A DNA stretch of 37,170 bases. Origin: a virus. The stretch spans positions 1 through 37,170 of IMG/VR virus record IMGVR_UViG_3300025759_000260; one strand, given 5' to 3'. Positions 1 through 7,656 of this stretch are shown here, in pieces; positions within the stretch are counted from its first letter, which is position 1; each line of letters opens with the position of its first letter. Below the pieces are notes generated by a model, which was not told the origin of the DNA, searched no databases, and was given only the letters and a program-made list of their open reading frames with translations. A program made the translations under genes and the position numbers.

Positions 1-892
1 CCTTGAACAACTTATCCGCTTCTTCGGCTCCAAACAATGTAAAGTAAGCGTTCCTAGCGGCTCGATATATTTGTTGGTTGGAACTTCTAGTGGAACCTCC
101 CGAATCTGTGTCACGATCCCAATCAAATTTATCTTCCCCTTGTGTATCTTTCCCTTGTTTATCTTCGGTAACCGTCTTTGGACCCTCATCTTCGGGTTCT
201 TGAGAAATTGAGCTAGGTGTAATTTTAGAAAGTGCCGACAAAGCAGAGGTCGCCGTTTTCGTCATATCGGCAAAGTCCGATTTAAGCCCCGCCGCTCCGC
301 TTGATTTCTTCCCTACTAGGAGCGACCGTAGCTCGTTCTTCTTTGTTGGGTCTGAGATTTCGAGAATAGCTTTTCTAGCTTGGTTAAATCTCCCTCTCTC
401 GATTAGGAGTTTTACCATCGACTCCGTTTCAGAATCTTGAGATTCTCGCTGCGCCTTAGTTTTTGCTTCAGCTTCATCAATTTCTGTTTGGGGTATACCA
501 AGGGCCGCTTTGATTGTTGGGTCTAGGCGATCCGCAATAGACAAACTAGATTCCAACTTATTTAAAGCAGCTTGTCTTTCTACGGGGTCTTCTATCTGTA
601 GAATTGTATCTACCTCACCTACAACCCCATCGACTTTTTTTTGGGCGGCTAATTTTAATTCAGCATCTCTCGCTGCCTTTTCTCTACGCTCTTTTTCTGC
701 CTCTATGAGTTGCCGCGCTCTCTCGGCTTGCATTTTTTTTTCCTCGGTTTCCTTAATTGACTCTCTGACGGGGTTTATAGACTTAGTATAATAGTCCGAA
801 AACCTCCGCTGGCTTTCAGAACCACCGACACCTGGGCCGAAGTAACTTCCTTTTAAGGGGCCAATATTCTGATTGTAAAAATCGTCTGCCAT
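1..892 (-). CDS. Hypothetical charged, helix-rich protein (3' end cut by window edge)
   Basis: An open frame runs leftward from an ATG at 892 and leaves the window without a stop, giving 297 visible residues that begin MADDFYNQNI. The first 40 residues are Gly/Tyr-rich. Residues about 45-90 are a highly charged Glu/Lys/Arg/Gln helix with coiled-coil character, and the rest is Ser/Thr/Asp/Lys-rich with low-complexity stretches. I recognise no family. It is the last visible gene of a leftward block of repeat-rich proteins (22 bases after the neighbouring gene), so an internal or structural virion protein is a reasonable guess from context only. The C-terminal part is missing. Confidence 0.75.
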   Translation of the reverse strand, partial: MADDFYNQNIGPLKGSYFGPGVGGSESQRRFSDYYTKSINPVRESIKETEEKKMQAERARQLIEAEKERREKAARDAELKLAAQKKVDGVVGEVDTILQIEDPVERQAALNKLESSLSIADRLDPTIKAALGIPQTEIDEAEAKTKAQRESQDSETESMVKLLIERGRFNQARKAILEISDPTKKNELRSLLVGKKSSGAAGLKSDFADMTKTATSALSALSKITPSSISQEPEDEGPKTVTEDKQGKDTQGEDKFDWDRDTDSGGSTRSSNQQIYRAARNAYFTLFGAEEADKLFK

Positions 893-914
893 AATAATTG
901 CTAATTTAATGTAA

Positions 915-2372
915 TTAGTCGTTGACACCTTCAGTTCCAAAACCAGTAATAAAGTTGCCGCTATTTCTTATGATGGTGGGTTTTTGTTTTCGAGAGAATC
1001 GAGCCGCTTCCTTTGCAAAGTCAATGTCTGCACCAGGTAATTGCCGCTCTGGGATAGGCGATCCTGTCCGCTTTGCTTCAGCGACCGCTTCTTGATATTC
1101 CGCTTCAAGCCTATCAAATAGTCTAGGATCATCGTAGCGCATTTTATCGAGTATGTCTTCGTTATACTTCCTTTTCGCAGCTTCGGGAGACATGCGCCCT
1201 TCGGCTACCATTTTACTGTATCTGTCTATGATTCGTGAGTCAGGAGCAATTTTCTTGGTCCCCTTAGATAGCGAAGTATATGTTCCGGGGGCTACCCCAC
1301 TATATTTGTCTGCTTGCATCTGATACCATTCGGCTAGTCCCCCATCTCCGTTCATTCCAGTAAATCCTTGCGCCCTTAAATTTGCTGCTTCCGTGCCATA
1401 CCAAGCGGCTTTTTCTTCACCGGAAGGTTCTTCTCCAGAGTTTTCTTTTTTGTATTTTTCTACAAATTGAGTAAATCTATCTTTTGGCTTCCCCGCAGCA
1501 GCGGCCTTCTCCGCAGCGGCTCTTACTCTCCGCAGTGTCTCCGCTTTAGCAAATGCGGGTTCGTTTTTGAAGCGTTCTACCCGCGCATATGGAACCCCAG
1601 CCGCGTATGCTTGGCTAGACGCTGCTTCAAGTGCTTGCTCTTTGGCTGCGCCCTCCTTCATTTTCATCGCTTTTAGTAGATTACCCGCAGCCTCTTGCCT
1701 AGCCTCCACGTCTTCATCAGATATAGGAGCTGATGCTTTGTAGTCTTCTCTCTCTATAAAACGATTTATAACTGGCTCAGGCACTCCCGCATCCTCAGCT
1801 TGTTTTTTAGCGGCTTGAAAACCTTCGCCTAGCTGGTCGCCTCGCTGGACTGCGGCTCGTAGTGCTTCGGCGGCATCCTGTCGCGCTCGCAGTTCTTCAT
1901 TATTCTTCGGGGGGGTATATGGTGCGGGTTCTCGGCTTGTGGGTTTACTTGGGGCTGTAGGGGTAGTCGCAGGTTTAGCCGCAGGTGCTGTAGGTTTAGC
2001 CGCAGGTGCTGTAGGTGTAGCCGCAGGTGCTGTAGGCGTAGCCGCAGGTGCTGTAGGTTTAGCCGCAGGTGCAGCCGCAGGTGCAGCCGCAGGGGTCGTA
2101 GGTTTAGCCGCAGGTGCTGTAGGATTAGACACAAGTTTAGACACAGGGGTAACCTCTGGGATTGAAATACCTCTACTCCTTAGCATCTTGCTCACATCGA
2201 AATCAGGTGTTTTTGGTAAGATAGATTTAGCCGCAGTTGGCGTATCGCGGGATTCAGATTTTTTTCCGGCCAAGGCTCTCCCAACAGATTGTAATACTCC
2301 CTTTCGATCCTCGGAAGAACCCTTATCCTGTTTACTGCCGAATTGCCCTCGTTTTCTCTTGCGTTGTCTCAT
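915..2372 (-). CDS. Large Ala/Pro/Thr-repeat protein, possible virion protein
   Basis: This 485-residue protein has a basic N terminus (MRQRKRKRGQ) and then an extended segment of about residues 83-140 made of heptads close to KPTAPAA or TPTAPAA. A long Ala/Glu/Lys-rich helical region follows. In that helical region a motif of the type RQDAAEALRAA...G...AGVPEPVINRF appears at least twice (about residues 165-215 and 225-270), so it looks internally duplicated. The Pro/Ala stretch resembles flexible linkers joining domains. No enzymatic motif is visible. It sits between two other low-complexity genes on the same strand, which suggests a structural or internal virion role. Function is unassigned. 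Confidence 0.8.
   Translation of the reverse strand: MRQRKRKRGQFGSKQDKGSSEDRKGVLQSVGRALAGKKSESRDTPTAAKSILPKTPDFDVSKMLRSRGISIPEVTPVSKLVSNPTAPAAKPTTPAAAPAAAPAAKPTAPAATPTAPAATPTAPAAKPTAPAAKPATTPTAPSKPTSREPAPYTPPKNNEELRARQDAAEALRAAVQRGDQLGEGFQAAKKQAEDAGVPEPVINRFIEREDYKASAPISDEDVEARQEAAGNLLKAMKMKEGAAKEQALEAASSQAYAAGVPYARVERFKNEPAFAKAETLRRVRAAAEKAAAAGKPKDRFTQFVEKYKKENSGEEPSGEEKAAWYGTEAANLRAQGFTGMNGDGGLAEWYQMQADKYSGVAPGTYTSLSKGTKKIAPDSRIIDRYSKMVAEGRMSPEAAKRKYNEDILDKMRYDDPRLFDRLEAEYQEAVAEAKRTGSPIPERQLPGADIDFAKEAARFSRKQKPTIIRNSGNFITGFGTEGVND
1972..2125 (-). repeat. 21-bp tandem repeats coding the KPTAPAA heptads
   Basis: Imperfect 21-bp units (plus-strand form gtttagccgcaggtgctgta + g) are repeated about six to seven times, in frame with the surrounding gene. 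Some units are shortened to 9-12 bases (gcagccgcaggt), as expected from slippage or unequal recombination. Unit length is a multiple of three throughout, so the gene stays open. Confidence 0.85.
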
Positions 2373-2393
2373 TGTAAGTTCCTAATAAAAGTA

Positions 2394-3086
2394 TTAACGG
2401 CTCTTTTGTTTTTTCTTCCTAACGCTATTTAAAACGTCCCTCTTATTGCCCAACATACTGGGTCGTTCAGACCCTACTTTACGACCATACCCTGCACCTG
2501 GGTTAGATTTGGGGTTTGCTGTTGGAGATTTCATAGTCGCGGGGACAGACACTTGTTCAACAATCTTAGGCTTACCTATGAAAGTTCTAGGCGCGTTTGT
2601 AGGGCTAGTGGTTGGTGGTTTGACCAAGGCGGGACTAGGTGGAGTCTCGGTGAACGCAGGGCTAGGAGTAGGCTTACTACCCAGCATACTGGGTCGTTCT
2701 GTTCCAACAGGCCGACCATACCCTGCACCTGAGTTAGAATTGGGGTTCGCAGTTGGAGACTTAACACCTGTGGGGCTGGGAGGAGTAGAGGTTGGTGGTT
2801 TGACCAAGGCAGGACTAGGTGGAGTCTCGGTGAACGCAGGGCTAGGGGTAGGCTTACTCCCCAACATACTGGGCCGTTCTGTTCCAACAGGGCGACCATA
2901 CCCCGCACCTGAGTTAGATTTAGGGTTCGCTGTATTTCCTCTGTTCCCACCAATCGGTTTACCATACCCTGCACCTGGGTTAGATTTAGGGTTCGCAGTT
3001 GGAGACTTAACACCTGTGGGGCGAGGGGGAGTGTCCGTGTTCATCCCGCCTTGGCGGTTACGCCTACCTTTTCTTCCTTTGCTCAT
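2394..3086 (-). CDS. Repeat protein with 60-residue SPTANP/RPSMLG units
   Basis: This 230-residue Pro/Ser/Thr/Gly-rich protein starts with a basic patch (MSKGRKGRRN). It is mostly copies of a long unit containing SPTANPKSN, GAGYGR, VGTERPSMLG and TETPPSPALVKPPT. Two units match almost completely at 180-bp spacing; others are partial. The composition predicts a disordered chain with no catalytic site. The peptide GAGYG is repeated five times. It is probably a virion-associated or tether protein, like its neighbours, but that rests on context. A long plus-strand open frame across the same bases is a shadow created by the repeats. Confidence 0.75.
   Translation of the reverse strand: MSKGRKGRRNRQGGMNTDTPPRPTGVKSPTANPKSNPGAGYGKPIGGNRGNTANPKSNSGAGYGRPVGTERPSMLGSKPTPSPAFTETPPSPALVKPPTSTPPSPTGVKSPTANPNSNSGAGYGRPVGTERPSMLGSKPTPSPAFTETPPSPALVKPPTTSPTNAPRTFIGKPKIVEQVSVPATMKSPTANPKSNPGAGYGRKVGSERPSMLGNKRDVLNSVRKKKQKSR
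2611..2918 (-). repeat. 180-bp tandem repeat inside the SPTANP repeat gene
   Basis: Bases 2611-2738 and 2791-2918 are nearly identical over about 128 bases, offset by exactly 180 bases (60 codons). They differ at only a handful of positions. Further partial units lie at about 2446-2530 and 2930-3020. Confidence 0.85.
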
Positions 3087-3091
3087 GTCGT

Positions 3092-3415
3092 CTACCAGAG
3101 GTGTTTACAAGCCCAATACCGGGCCGTAGTTTTGTCTTTTGCGGTTTTGCAGTTATGTCGGGCGCGGAAGTTCTTCCTACGCTTGGGGTCTTTGTGTTGT
3201 CTGAAGTCTTGGTAATCCCTGTGGCCGTATGAAATTTTCTTTATCTTCTCCCCCTGCTTGGCGAGAACGACAAACTTCTTTTTTGAATCTTTCGGGGCGC
3301 GTTTAGGCTTATTGAATCCTGGGAAGGATTCACCTTTGTATTGTATCCGGCCAGAGGGCAAGCGTTTGAATTTCTGTGACACCACTAAAAATAATCTATT
3401 TCCCACCAAACGCAA
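3092..3415 (-). CDS. DUF5754-like small basic protein
   Basis: This is a very basic protein of about 96-107 residues. Its core reads KKISYGHRDYQDFRQHKDPKR followed by RARHNC and ends TARYWACKHLW. The pattern (FG.kgy.Dy..HkD..R...Y..RH, then T..fW..wlLW at the end) is what I recall of the DUF5754 family, known from large eukaryotic DNA viruses and some phages. Its biochemical role is not known to me. The frame opens with a TTG at 3415; GTG codons at 3385 and 3382 are equally good starts just before the conserved part. It is the first gene of the leftward block that begins below the structured element at 3455-3589. Confidence 0.7.
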   Translation of the reverse strand: MRLVGNRLFLVVSQKFKRLPSGRIQYKGESFPGFNKPKRAPKDSKKKFVVLAKQGEKIKKISYGHRDYQDFRQHKDPKRRKNFRARHNCKTAKDKTTARYWACKHLW

Positions 3416-3454
3416 GGGATGTCGCGCCCCCCATATGCCCCAACAGAGGAGGAG

Positions 3455-3589
3455 CGTGTGTTTTAATGCGCTTCTTATAATACTCTATAAAAAGTCTTTT
3501 AAGACTTCAGTTGTGTTTGTCTGACTCAGATAAACACAACCAGCCTCATACGAGACTTTTTTTAAGGGGGTATAATAATAAAACACACG
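3455..3589. repeat. Nested inverted-repeat element, copy 1 (hairpin / terminator-like)
   Basis: Three concentric pairs of complementary arms are visible. The outer arms are CGTGTGTTTTA (3455-3465) with TAAAACACACG (3579-3589). The middle arms are AAAAAGTCT with AGACTTTTT. The inner arms are TTGTGTTTGTCT with AGATAAACACAA around a 5-base loop. The whole forms a long, interrupted hairpin of about 135 bases. The middle arms carry an A run on the left and a T run on the right, so the element could terminate transcription in both directions. A second copy lies at 36199-36332 in the same orientation. No ORF accounts for the conservation. It sits just upstream of the leftward gene block starting near 3415. 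Confidence 0.85.
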
Positions 3590-3646
3590 TTTTTAGGGCA
3601 AGTAATTGCTCCCTGTTATGGATTATATAGCACCCCGAACCATGTA

Positions 3647-3735
3647 TCCCGATTCCTGTAGGCGGAACCCCGCTCGACACTACTCAGGATTCGGGATTCC
3701 AGGTGTTCACAATTTCTCCGATATGTTGTGAACAC
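3647..3735. promoter_or_regulatory. Inverted repeats in the intergenic region
   Basis: A perfect 10-bp inverted repeat, GTGTTCACAA (3703-3712) and TTGTGAACAC (3726-3735), encloses a 13-base spacer. Just to its left CCCGATTCCTG and CAGGATTCGGG form a second pair with one mismatch. These look like an operator pair or a small RNA fold. The rest of the gap from 3590 to 3862 shows no gene I trust. Confidence 0.5.
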
Positions 3736-3862
3736 GTAATTCTAGACTAATTTAGTAGGATATAAGGGGGTGGTTATTACACTTATAGTGTGTAAAAGAC
3801 CCCACCCACCCCATGAAATTCTGGTTGCGTTTGCAGGAAACAGGATTCAAGATGCGGGATAT

Positions 3863-4174
3863 ATGAAATTGAAACCGAAAACAGTAGAAATAGATTACTC
3901 CATAACTTTTGAGAAACCCTTTCTGCATTTTGGGGAGGACGGACTTACGATAATCGTAGACATCGAAGAATTGGTGGACGATGGAGACGAAGGGAATCAA
4001 CTTCTAGTATCTTGGGAAGAAGTGGTTGACTTTTGCGAGGGTTCAGTTATTGATCTTGAGGATTTTGACGTGATCATCGAGAACTTCAAAACAGTTGCTG
4101 ACCGCCTTGAAGAAATCAAAAAACGACATTGGGATTTATACAATAAATCCCTAGCTAGTCGTTCAACAACATAG
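3863..4174 (+). CDS. Hypothetical acidic protein
   Basis: This 103-residue protein from ATG 3863 (MKLKPKTVEIDYSITFEKPF) has an acidic beta-rich first half and a helical C-terminal third (ENFKTVADRLEEIKKRHWDL). The frame is open upstream to a GTG at 3770, which would add 31 residues without recognisable structure, so I prefer the ATG. The 3' end overlaps the end of the convergent terminase gene by 20 bases. No family is recognised. The acidic composition and the position beside an inverted repeat would fit a small regulatory protein, but nothing shows this. Confidence 0.55.
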   Translation: MKLKPKTVEIDYSITFEKPFLHFGEDGLTIIVDIEELVDDGDEGNQLLVSWEEVVDFCEGSVIDLEDFDVIIENFKTVADRLEEIKKRHWDLYNKSLASRSTT

Positions 4175-5933
4175 AGTCGTTGTTGATCAGGGATTGCGAC
4201 ATCGCCTTGATCGTCCTCTTGGGGCGCATGGTGAACGGAGATCCCTCCTTCGGTGGGTCCATAGCTACCAACCCGTGCCTCTGCCTAGCGCAGTCAAGAG
4301 CGAGGAAGGCGGCATCAGCAATATCCGGTGACCTCCCGAACCTGGTCTTGAAGTCGGGCTTAGACTCAATCTTGATCTTGAGTGACCCAGACTTCACCAT
4401 ATCGTAGTTCCTAGCTACGATCTCTGCCGCCAGTTCATTCCCGATTCCTGAGATCTGTCCCGTCCGCATCAGTTCCTTACCCACGAACCAGAGTTCCGAT
4501 ACACGGTTCGTGTAGAGGTCGATGCCAGTAAGCCGACTGTTTGAGGACACCCGTTTGTCTGATGGCTTGCCCCCAAAGGATACACGTAAGATTTGAGGGG
4601 ACCACTCGCCAGAGAGGACATCGCAGAACGGCGCACCCGCACCAGTGGAGTCTACCGCTAAGTTATCCGGGGAGATGCCCTCCTTCTTACAGATGTTCAT
4701 GACCTGGGTGACGATCTGGTAGGTTCGTGGCACAGCCTTGTTCGATGAGTCATCTGTTAGCTGAAATAGCTTCCCGAACTCGAAAACAAACTGCCCCGTG
4801 GTCGAGTATCCAACCAGACCCGTAAAGAGAATCGTGCGGTCGCCTCCGTTGGTGAAAGCGGGGTCTAGCCCTGCGACCTTAACCGGAGTCCCTGCCCACG
4901 ATGCAGGGTTCATGGCTCCGCTCTGGGAGATTTCCGACTCCAGGTATATGCCCTCGTTCTCATCGCTATCGAAGAACACAGCGCGGACCATTCGCATATA
5001 TGCCCTCGACTCTTCGCCCAGCAACTTCTTATCCTCGTCTAGTTTCTCTTCTGTTGGGAGGTAGGTATACTTTGTCTCCCCAGCCATGATGTTGGGGCTG
5101 CGCTCACCGTCAAGCCGGATATACTTGCCGCCCCACTTTGTTTTCCATTCATCTGCGTGGAGGATGTCCATAGACTCCCATCCCAATAACGGCTCAGACC
5201 AGACCCCGAACGCATCAAACCTCGATGACGGGTTACTCATACCGATGATCTGAAGTTCCGGGTTCTTCGACAGGTTAGACAGACCAGCGTTGAGGATTGC
5301 CTCACTCAGTTCCGAAAGCTCGTCCCCGATGAGTATCACCTTCTTCTGCTTAATACCGATGAACTTTCCTACCGCTTCTCTTGTCTTGGACTTCTCTGCG
5401 GCGATGAGCGAAAGACCAGCCTTCTCGATCAGAGTGCCTTTTTCATTAATGTAAGCGATGTTTCCGATGGAGTCCCTGATCTTACCCGGCATCCCTTCCA
5501 CCACTGACAGTAAAGAGATCACTGAACCCCAAATCCTTTTTCGTGCCTCCCGAAGCGTGGTCGATGTCATCAGGACTAAGGTTTCGCTGGGCCGTGATAA
5601 CCAGTTCACGATCCCCCAAGCGGCCATAGTGTGTGACTTACCAGAACTTGCCGAACCCCCCACTGCGAGATACTTGTTGGATATCGCCTCTTTAATCATG
5701 AGGTCCGCCCACGGATGTCTCTCTAAGAGCGGCTCAGGCAGGTCTTCGTTATTCCATATAACATCAGCAATGCGCCAAAAGTAATATTCTTTAGCTTCTG
5801 GTTTTTTATGATTCGCAAATCCGTATAGGAGTGCGGTAAGGGTGCTGGTCACAGGGATCTTCAATCCCCCCACCATCATTTTATCACCAGCGTTGGTGAC
5901 TCTGGGTTCTAGTTTATTGACGGGCATGGACAC
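4155..5933 (-). CDS. terL: Terminase large subunit (DNA-packaging ATPase/nuclease)
   Basis: This 592-residue protein has the full two-domain plan of TerL. The ATPase carries a Walker A loop GGSASSGKS at residues 92-100 and a Walker B segment VILIGDELSE at about 199-208, with acidic D204/E205. The RNase H-like nuclease has its three acidic stations at GLDPAF (D357), VDSTGAG (D428) and SPDIADAA (D537/D540). TerL pumps DNA into the prohead at the portal vertex and cuts the concatemer. Length is typical for the larger members. It is transcribed alone leftward, with the small-terminase candidate diverging 58 bases upstream and a convergent gene overlapping its end. Confidence 0.95.
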   Translation of the reverse strand: MSMPVNKLEPRVTNAGDKMMVGGLKIPVTSTLTALLYGFANHKKPEAKEYYFWRIADVIWNNEDLPEPLLERHPWADLMIKEAISNKYLAVGGSASSGKSHTMAAWGIVNWLSRPSETLVLMTSTTLREARKRIWGSVISLLSVVEGMPGKIRDSIGNIAYINEKGTLIEKAGLSLIAAEKSKTREAVGKFIGIKQKKVILIGDELSELSEAILNAGLSNLSKNPELQIIGMSNPSSRFDAFGVWSEPLLGWESMDILHADEWKTKWGGKYIRLDGERSPNIMAGETKYTYLPTEEKLDEDKKLLGEESRAYMRMVRAVFFDSDENEGIYLESEISQSGAMNPASWAGTPVKVAGLDPAFTNGGDRTILFTGLVGYSTTGQFVFEFGKLFQLTDDSSNKAVPRTYQIVTQVMNICKKEGISPDNLAVDSTGAGAPFCDVLSGEWSPQILRVSFGGKPSDKRVSSNSRLTGIDLYTNRVSELWFVGKELMRTGQISGIGNELAAEIVARNYDMVKSGSLKIKIESKPDFKTRFGRSPDIADAAFLALDCARQRHGLVAMDPPKEGSPFTMRPKRTIKAMSQSLINNDSMLLND

Positions 5934-5991
5934 AAAATAGCACGTAGGATTCTAGTTGCACTAAAAGATACATGAGGCAGACTATTTTAAT
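5934..5991. promoter_or_regulatory. Divergent intergenic region between terL and the replication operon
   Basis: These 58 A/T-rich bases separate two outward-facing start codons, so promoters for both directions, or at least the rightward operon, would be expected here. TTGCAC (5956-5961) and TATTTT (5983-5988) are present, but their spacing of 21 is too long for a standard sigma-70 promoter. No Shine-Dalgarno sequence precedes either start. Confidence 0.35.
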
Positions 5992-6603
5992 ATGGCTACC
6001 AGAAAAGAAAGAGATCGCCAAAAGAAAGCAAAAATAGCACGGGCGATAGAATTAGACTCTGCCGGATGGGGTAGGGCTTCCATTGCGAAAGAACTGGGGA
6101 TTTCAAGCTCGACTCTGTATGCCTGGTTCAAAGAAATGAACGTGCCTTCAAAAGAAGAGGTGAACAATAACCCCATCGACTTAGTTGAAGACGACGACCC
6201 CGTAAGCACGGAACTCCAAGAGCAGACTAAAAAGATTCTTGACCCCGACTTCCTCAACAGTGCCGACAAACTTGAGGCGCACAAAGAAGAGGCAGAGGTT
6301 ATTCTTCGTAATATTGATGACTCTAAAAGTCTAACCGAACAAGAAAAGATTCGCTCGTTCTTGGGGAACGCCTACCTCCAACACTTACGAGATGTGGTTG
6401 GTAAGCTCCCCCCAATCCGAAACGTAAAAGACTTGGAGACATATCACAAACTTCTCTTTGAGTCGTTCGGCATTAACGCGAAAGAAAACAACAAAGGGAC
6501 CAAGCACATTGAAATCTCGATTCTCAACAACTCAAAAGCCAGCAAAGGCGAAGCTGTAAAAATTAAAAACCGTAAAATCATCGACGTAGAAGTGGAAGAC
6601 TGA
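5992..6603 (+). CDS. Helix-turn-helix protein, candidate terminase small subunit
   Basis: The protein has 203 residues. Residues 10-50 form a transposase/homeodomain-type helix-turn-helix (KIARAIELDSAGWGRASIAKELGI, then SSSTLYAWFKEM), as in many phage small terminases that recognise packaging sites. An acidic linker follows, then a helical segment of about residues 75-160 and a basic tail. Position next to terL supports a TerS role. However, it lies on the opposite strand and heads the replication operon, so a transcriptional regulator of the divergent promoter region is the main alternative. The next gene starts 2 bases after its stop. Confidence 0.65.
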   Translation: MATRKERDRQKKAKIARAIELDSAGWGRASIAKELGISSSTLYAWFKEMNVPSKEEVNNNPIDLVEDDDPVSTELQEQTKKILDPDFLNSADKLEAHKEEAEVILRNIDDSKSLTEQEKIRSFLGNAYLQHLRDVVGKLPPIRNVKDLETYHKLLFESFGINAKENNKGTKHIEISILNNSKASKGEAVKIKNRKIIDVEVED

Positions 6604-6605
6604 TT

Positions 6606-6905
6606 ATGAAAGGGGATGCTGTTAACCACCCAACTCACTACAAGTCTCACCCCTCTGGGGTTGAAGTAATCCAGATCACCGAACACATGAATTTTTGCTT
6701 GGGGAACGTGGTGAAATACATTTTGAGAGCGGAACACAAGGGGGCGACCATTCAAGACCTGGAGAAAGCCCAGTGGTATCTGAAGAGAGAAATCGAGCGG
6801 AGGAAGAAAGAAACTGAGATCGGGGAGGAAGTTGCCCCGTGCGACCCTCTGGACAACAGTAACCCAACGGATACTGTCACTGACTTTTTAAAACACTACT
6901 CATGA
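6606..6905 (+). CDS. DUF3310 family protein
   Basis: The 99-residue protein opens with the DUF3310 signature: VNHPTHYKSHPSGVEVIQIT, then NFCLGNVVKYILRAEHKG, then DLEKAQWYLKREIE. This domain is very common in phages, where it is often labelled a nucleotide kinase although the activity is poorly established. The acidic tail after residue 70 is variable. Its stop overlaps the start of the resolvase by 4 bases (ATGA), so the two are probably translationally coupled. Confidence 0.85.
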   Translation: MKGDAVNHPTHYKSHPSGVEVIQITEHMNFCLGNVVKYILRAEHKGATIQDLEKAQWYLKREIERRKKETEIGEEVAPCDPLDNSNPTDTVTDFLKHYS

Positions 6906-7381
6906 TTGTTGGGATCGACAACGGCATCGACGGGGGTATATGCGCCATCTCCCCCCACGGCAAGATCATTGATAAATGCCCCATGCCCATCCTAAAGCGG
7001 AAAGAAAAGCGTGAGGTTGATGTTTCCGCGTTCAAGAAGTGGATTCTAGACCTCAACACTGAACCCTTTATCCTGATTGAAGAACCTCTGAAACATGCGA
7101 AGTCTAGCCAAGCTATGAGGTCAATGTCCATCAACTTTGGAAAACTTCTTGGAGCTTGTGAGATCAAAGAGTGGCTTGTCGCCGCCGTAGAACCAAGAGA
7201 ATGGCAGGTAGAAATTCTTGGTAGGGTAGCTGCTGGACAAACTAAAACAGCCGCCCTCGACTTGGTTTCCGAAATTGCTCCAGAAGAAGATTGGACAAAG
7301 AAAGGCAGATCCACAAAACCCCACGACGGTATGATTGACGCATACCTGATAGCAGAATTTGGAAGGAGAAAATACCAATGA
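6902..7381 (+). CDS. RuvC-like Holliday junction resolvase
   Basis: This 159-residue protein has the RNase H fold of RuvC. The strand MIVGIDNGIDGG carries the first acidic residue (D6). FILIEEPL (E60/E61) is the second station. HDGMIDAYLIAEF (H141, D142, D146) supplies the C-terminal acidic cluster on the last helix. Such phage enzymes cut four-way and branched DNA during recombination and before packaging. It lies between DUF3310 and a small gene, with ATGA overlaps on both sides. A second, unrelated junction-nuclease candidate (endonuclease VII type) is at 18334-18807. Confidence 0.88.
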   Translation: MIVGIDNGIDGGICAISPHGKIIDKCPMPILKRKEKREVDVSAFKKWILDLNTEPFILIEEPLKHAKSSQAMRSMSINFGKLLGACEIKEWLVAAVEPREWQVEILGRVAAGQTKTAALDLVSEIAPEEDWTKKGRSTKPHDGMIDAYLIAEFGRRKYQ

Positions 7382-7656
7382 ATGTGAGTAAAGACAAAGA
7401 CGTAAACCAAGCAGTTAAAGAACTCTGCCAGCATTTGCGCGGCGCAGATAAGAAGAAGTTTCTTTCTGTGGTCAGAGAACTGGAAGCTAGGACGCAAGAG
7501 TGCGAAAGACTCCGAAGACCTACCTTGACTCGATACGCAAAAGATCTCGTCTGGAAAAAACATCTTGACGAAATAAAAGGGAAGGAGCAGACTCCCTACC
7601 CAGAATTGGAAATTTACACAGACCCAACCAGAGAAAACTGTAATCAAGAATTATGA
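7378..7656 (+). CDS. Hypothetical protein of the replication operon
   Basis: This is a 92-residue charged, helix-rich protein (MNVSKDKDVNQAVKELCQHL) ending in a Pro/Tyr/Glu-rich tail. I recognise no domain. AAGGAG about 8 bases before its ATG is one of the few Shine-Dalgarno-like sequences in the window, though it is also coding sequence of the resolvase. It overlaps the resolvase and clamp genes by 4 bases each, so it is firmly in the operon. Confidence 0.75.
   Translation: MNVSKDKDVNQAVKELCQHLRGADKKKFLSVVRELEARTQECERLRRPTLTRYAKDLVWKKHLDEIKGKEQTPYPELEIYTDPTRENCNQEL

Noticed and set aside
1939-3129. Long plus-strand ORFs rich in Gly/Val/Ala opposite the repeat proteins
   Set aside because: They arise because in-frame repeats keep several frames open. 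The minus-strand frames fit the operon direction and start/stop spacing.
5934-5991. Canonical sigma-70 promoter before the replication operon
   Set aside because: The only -35/-10 pair seen is separated by 21 bases, so I list the region but not a promoter.
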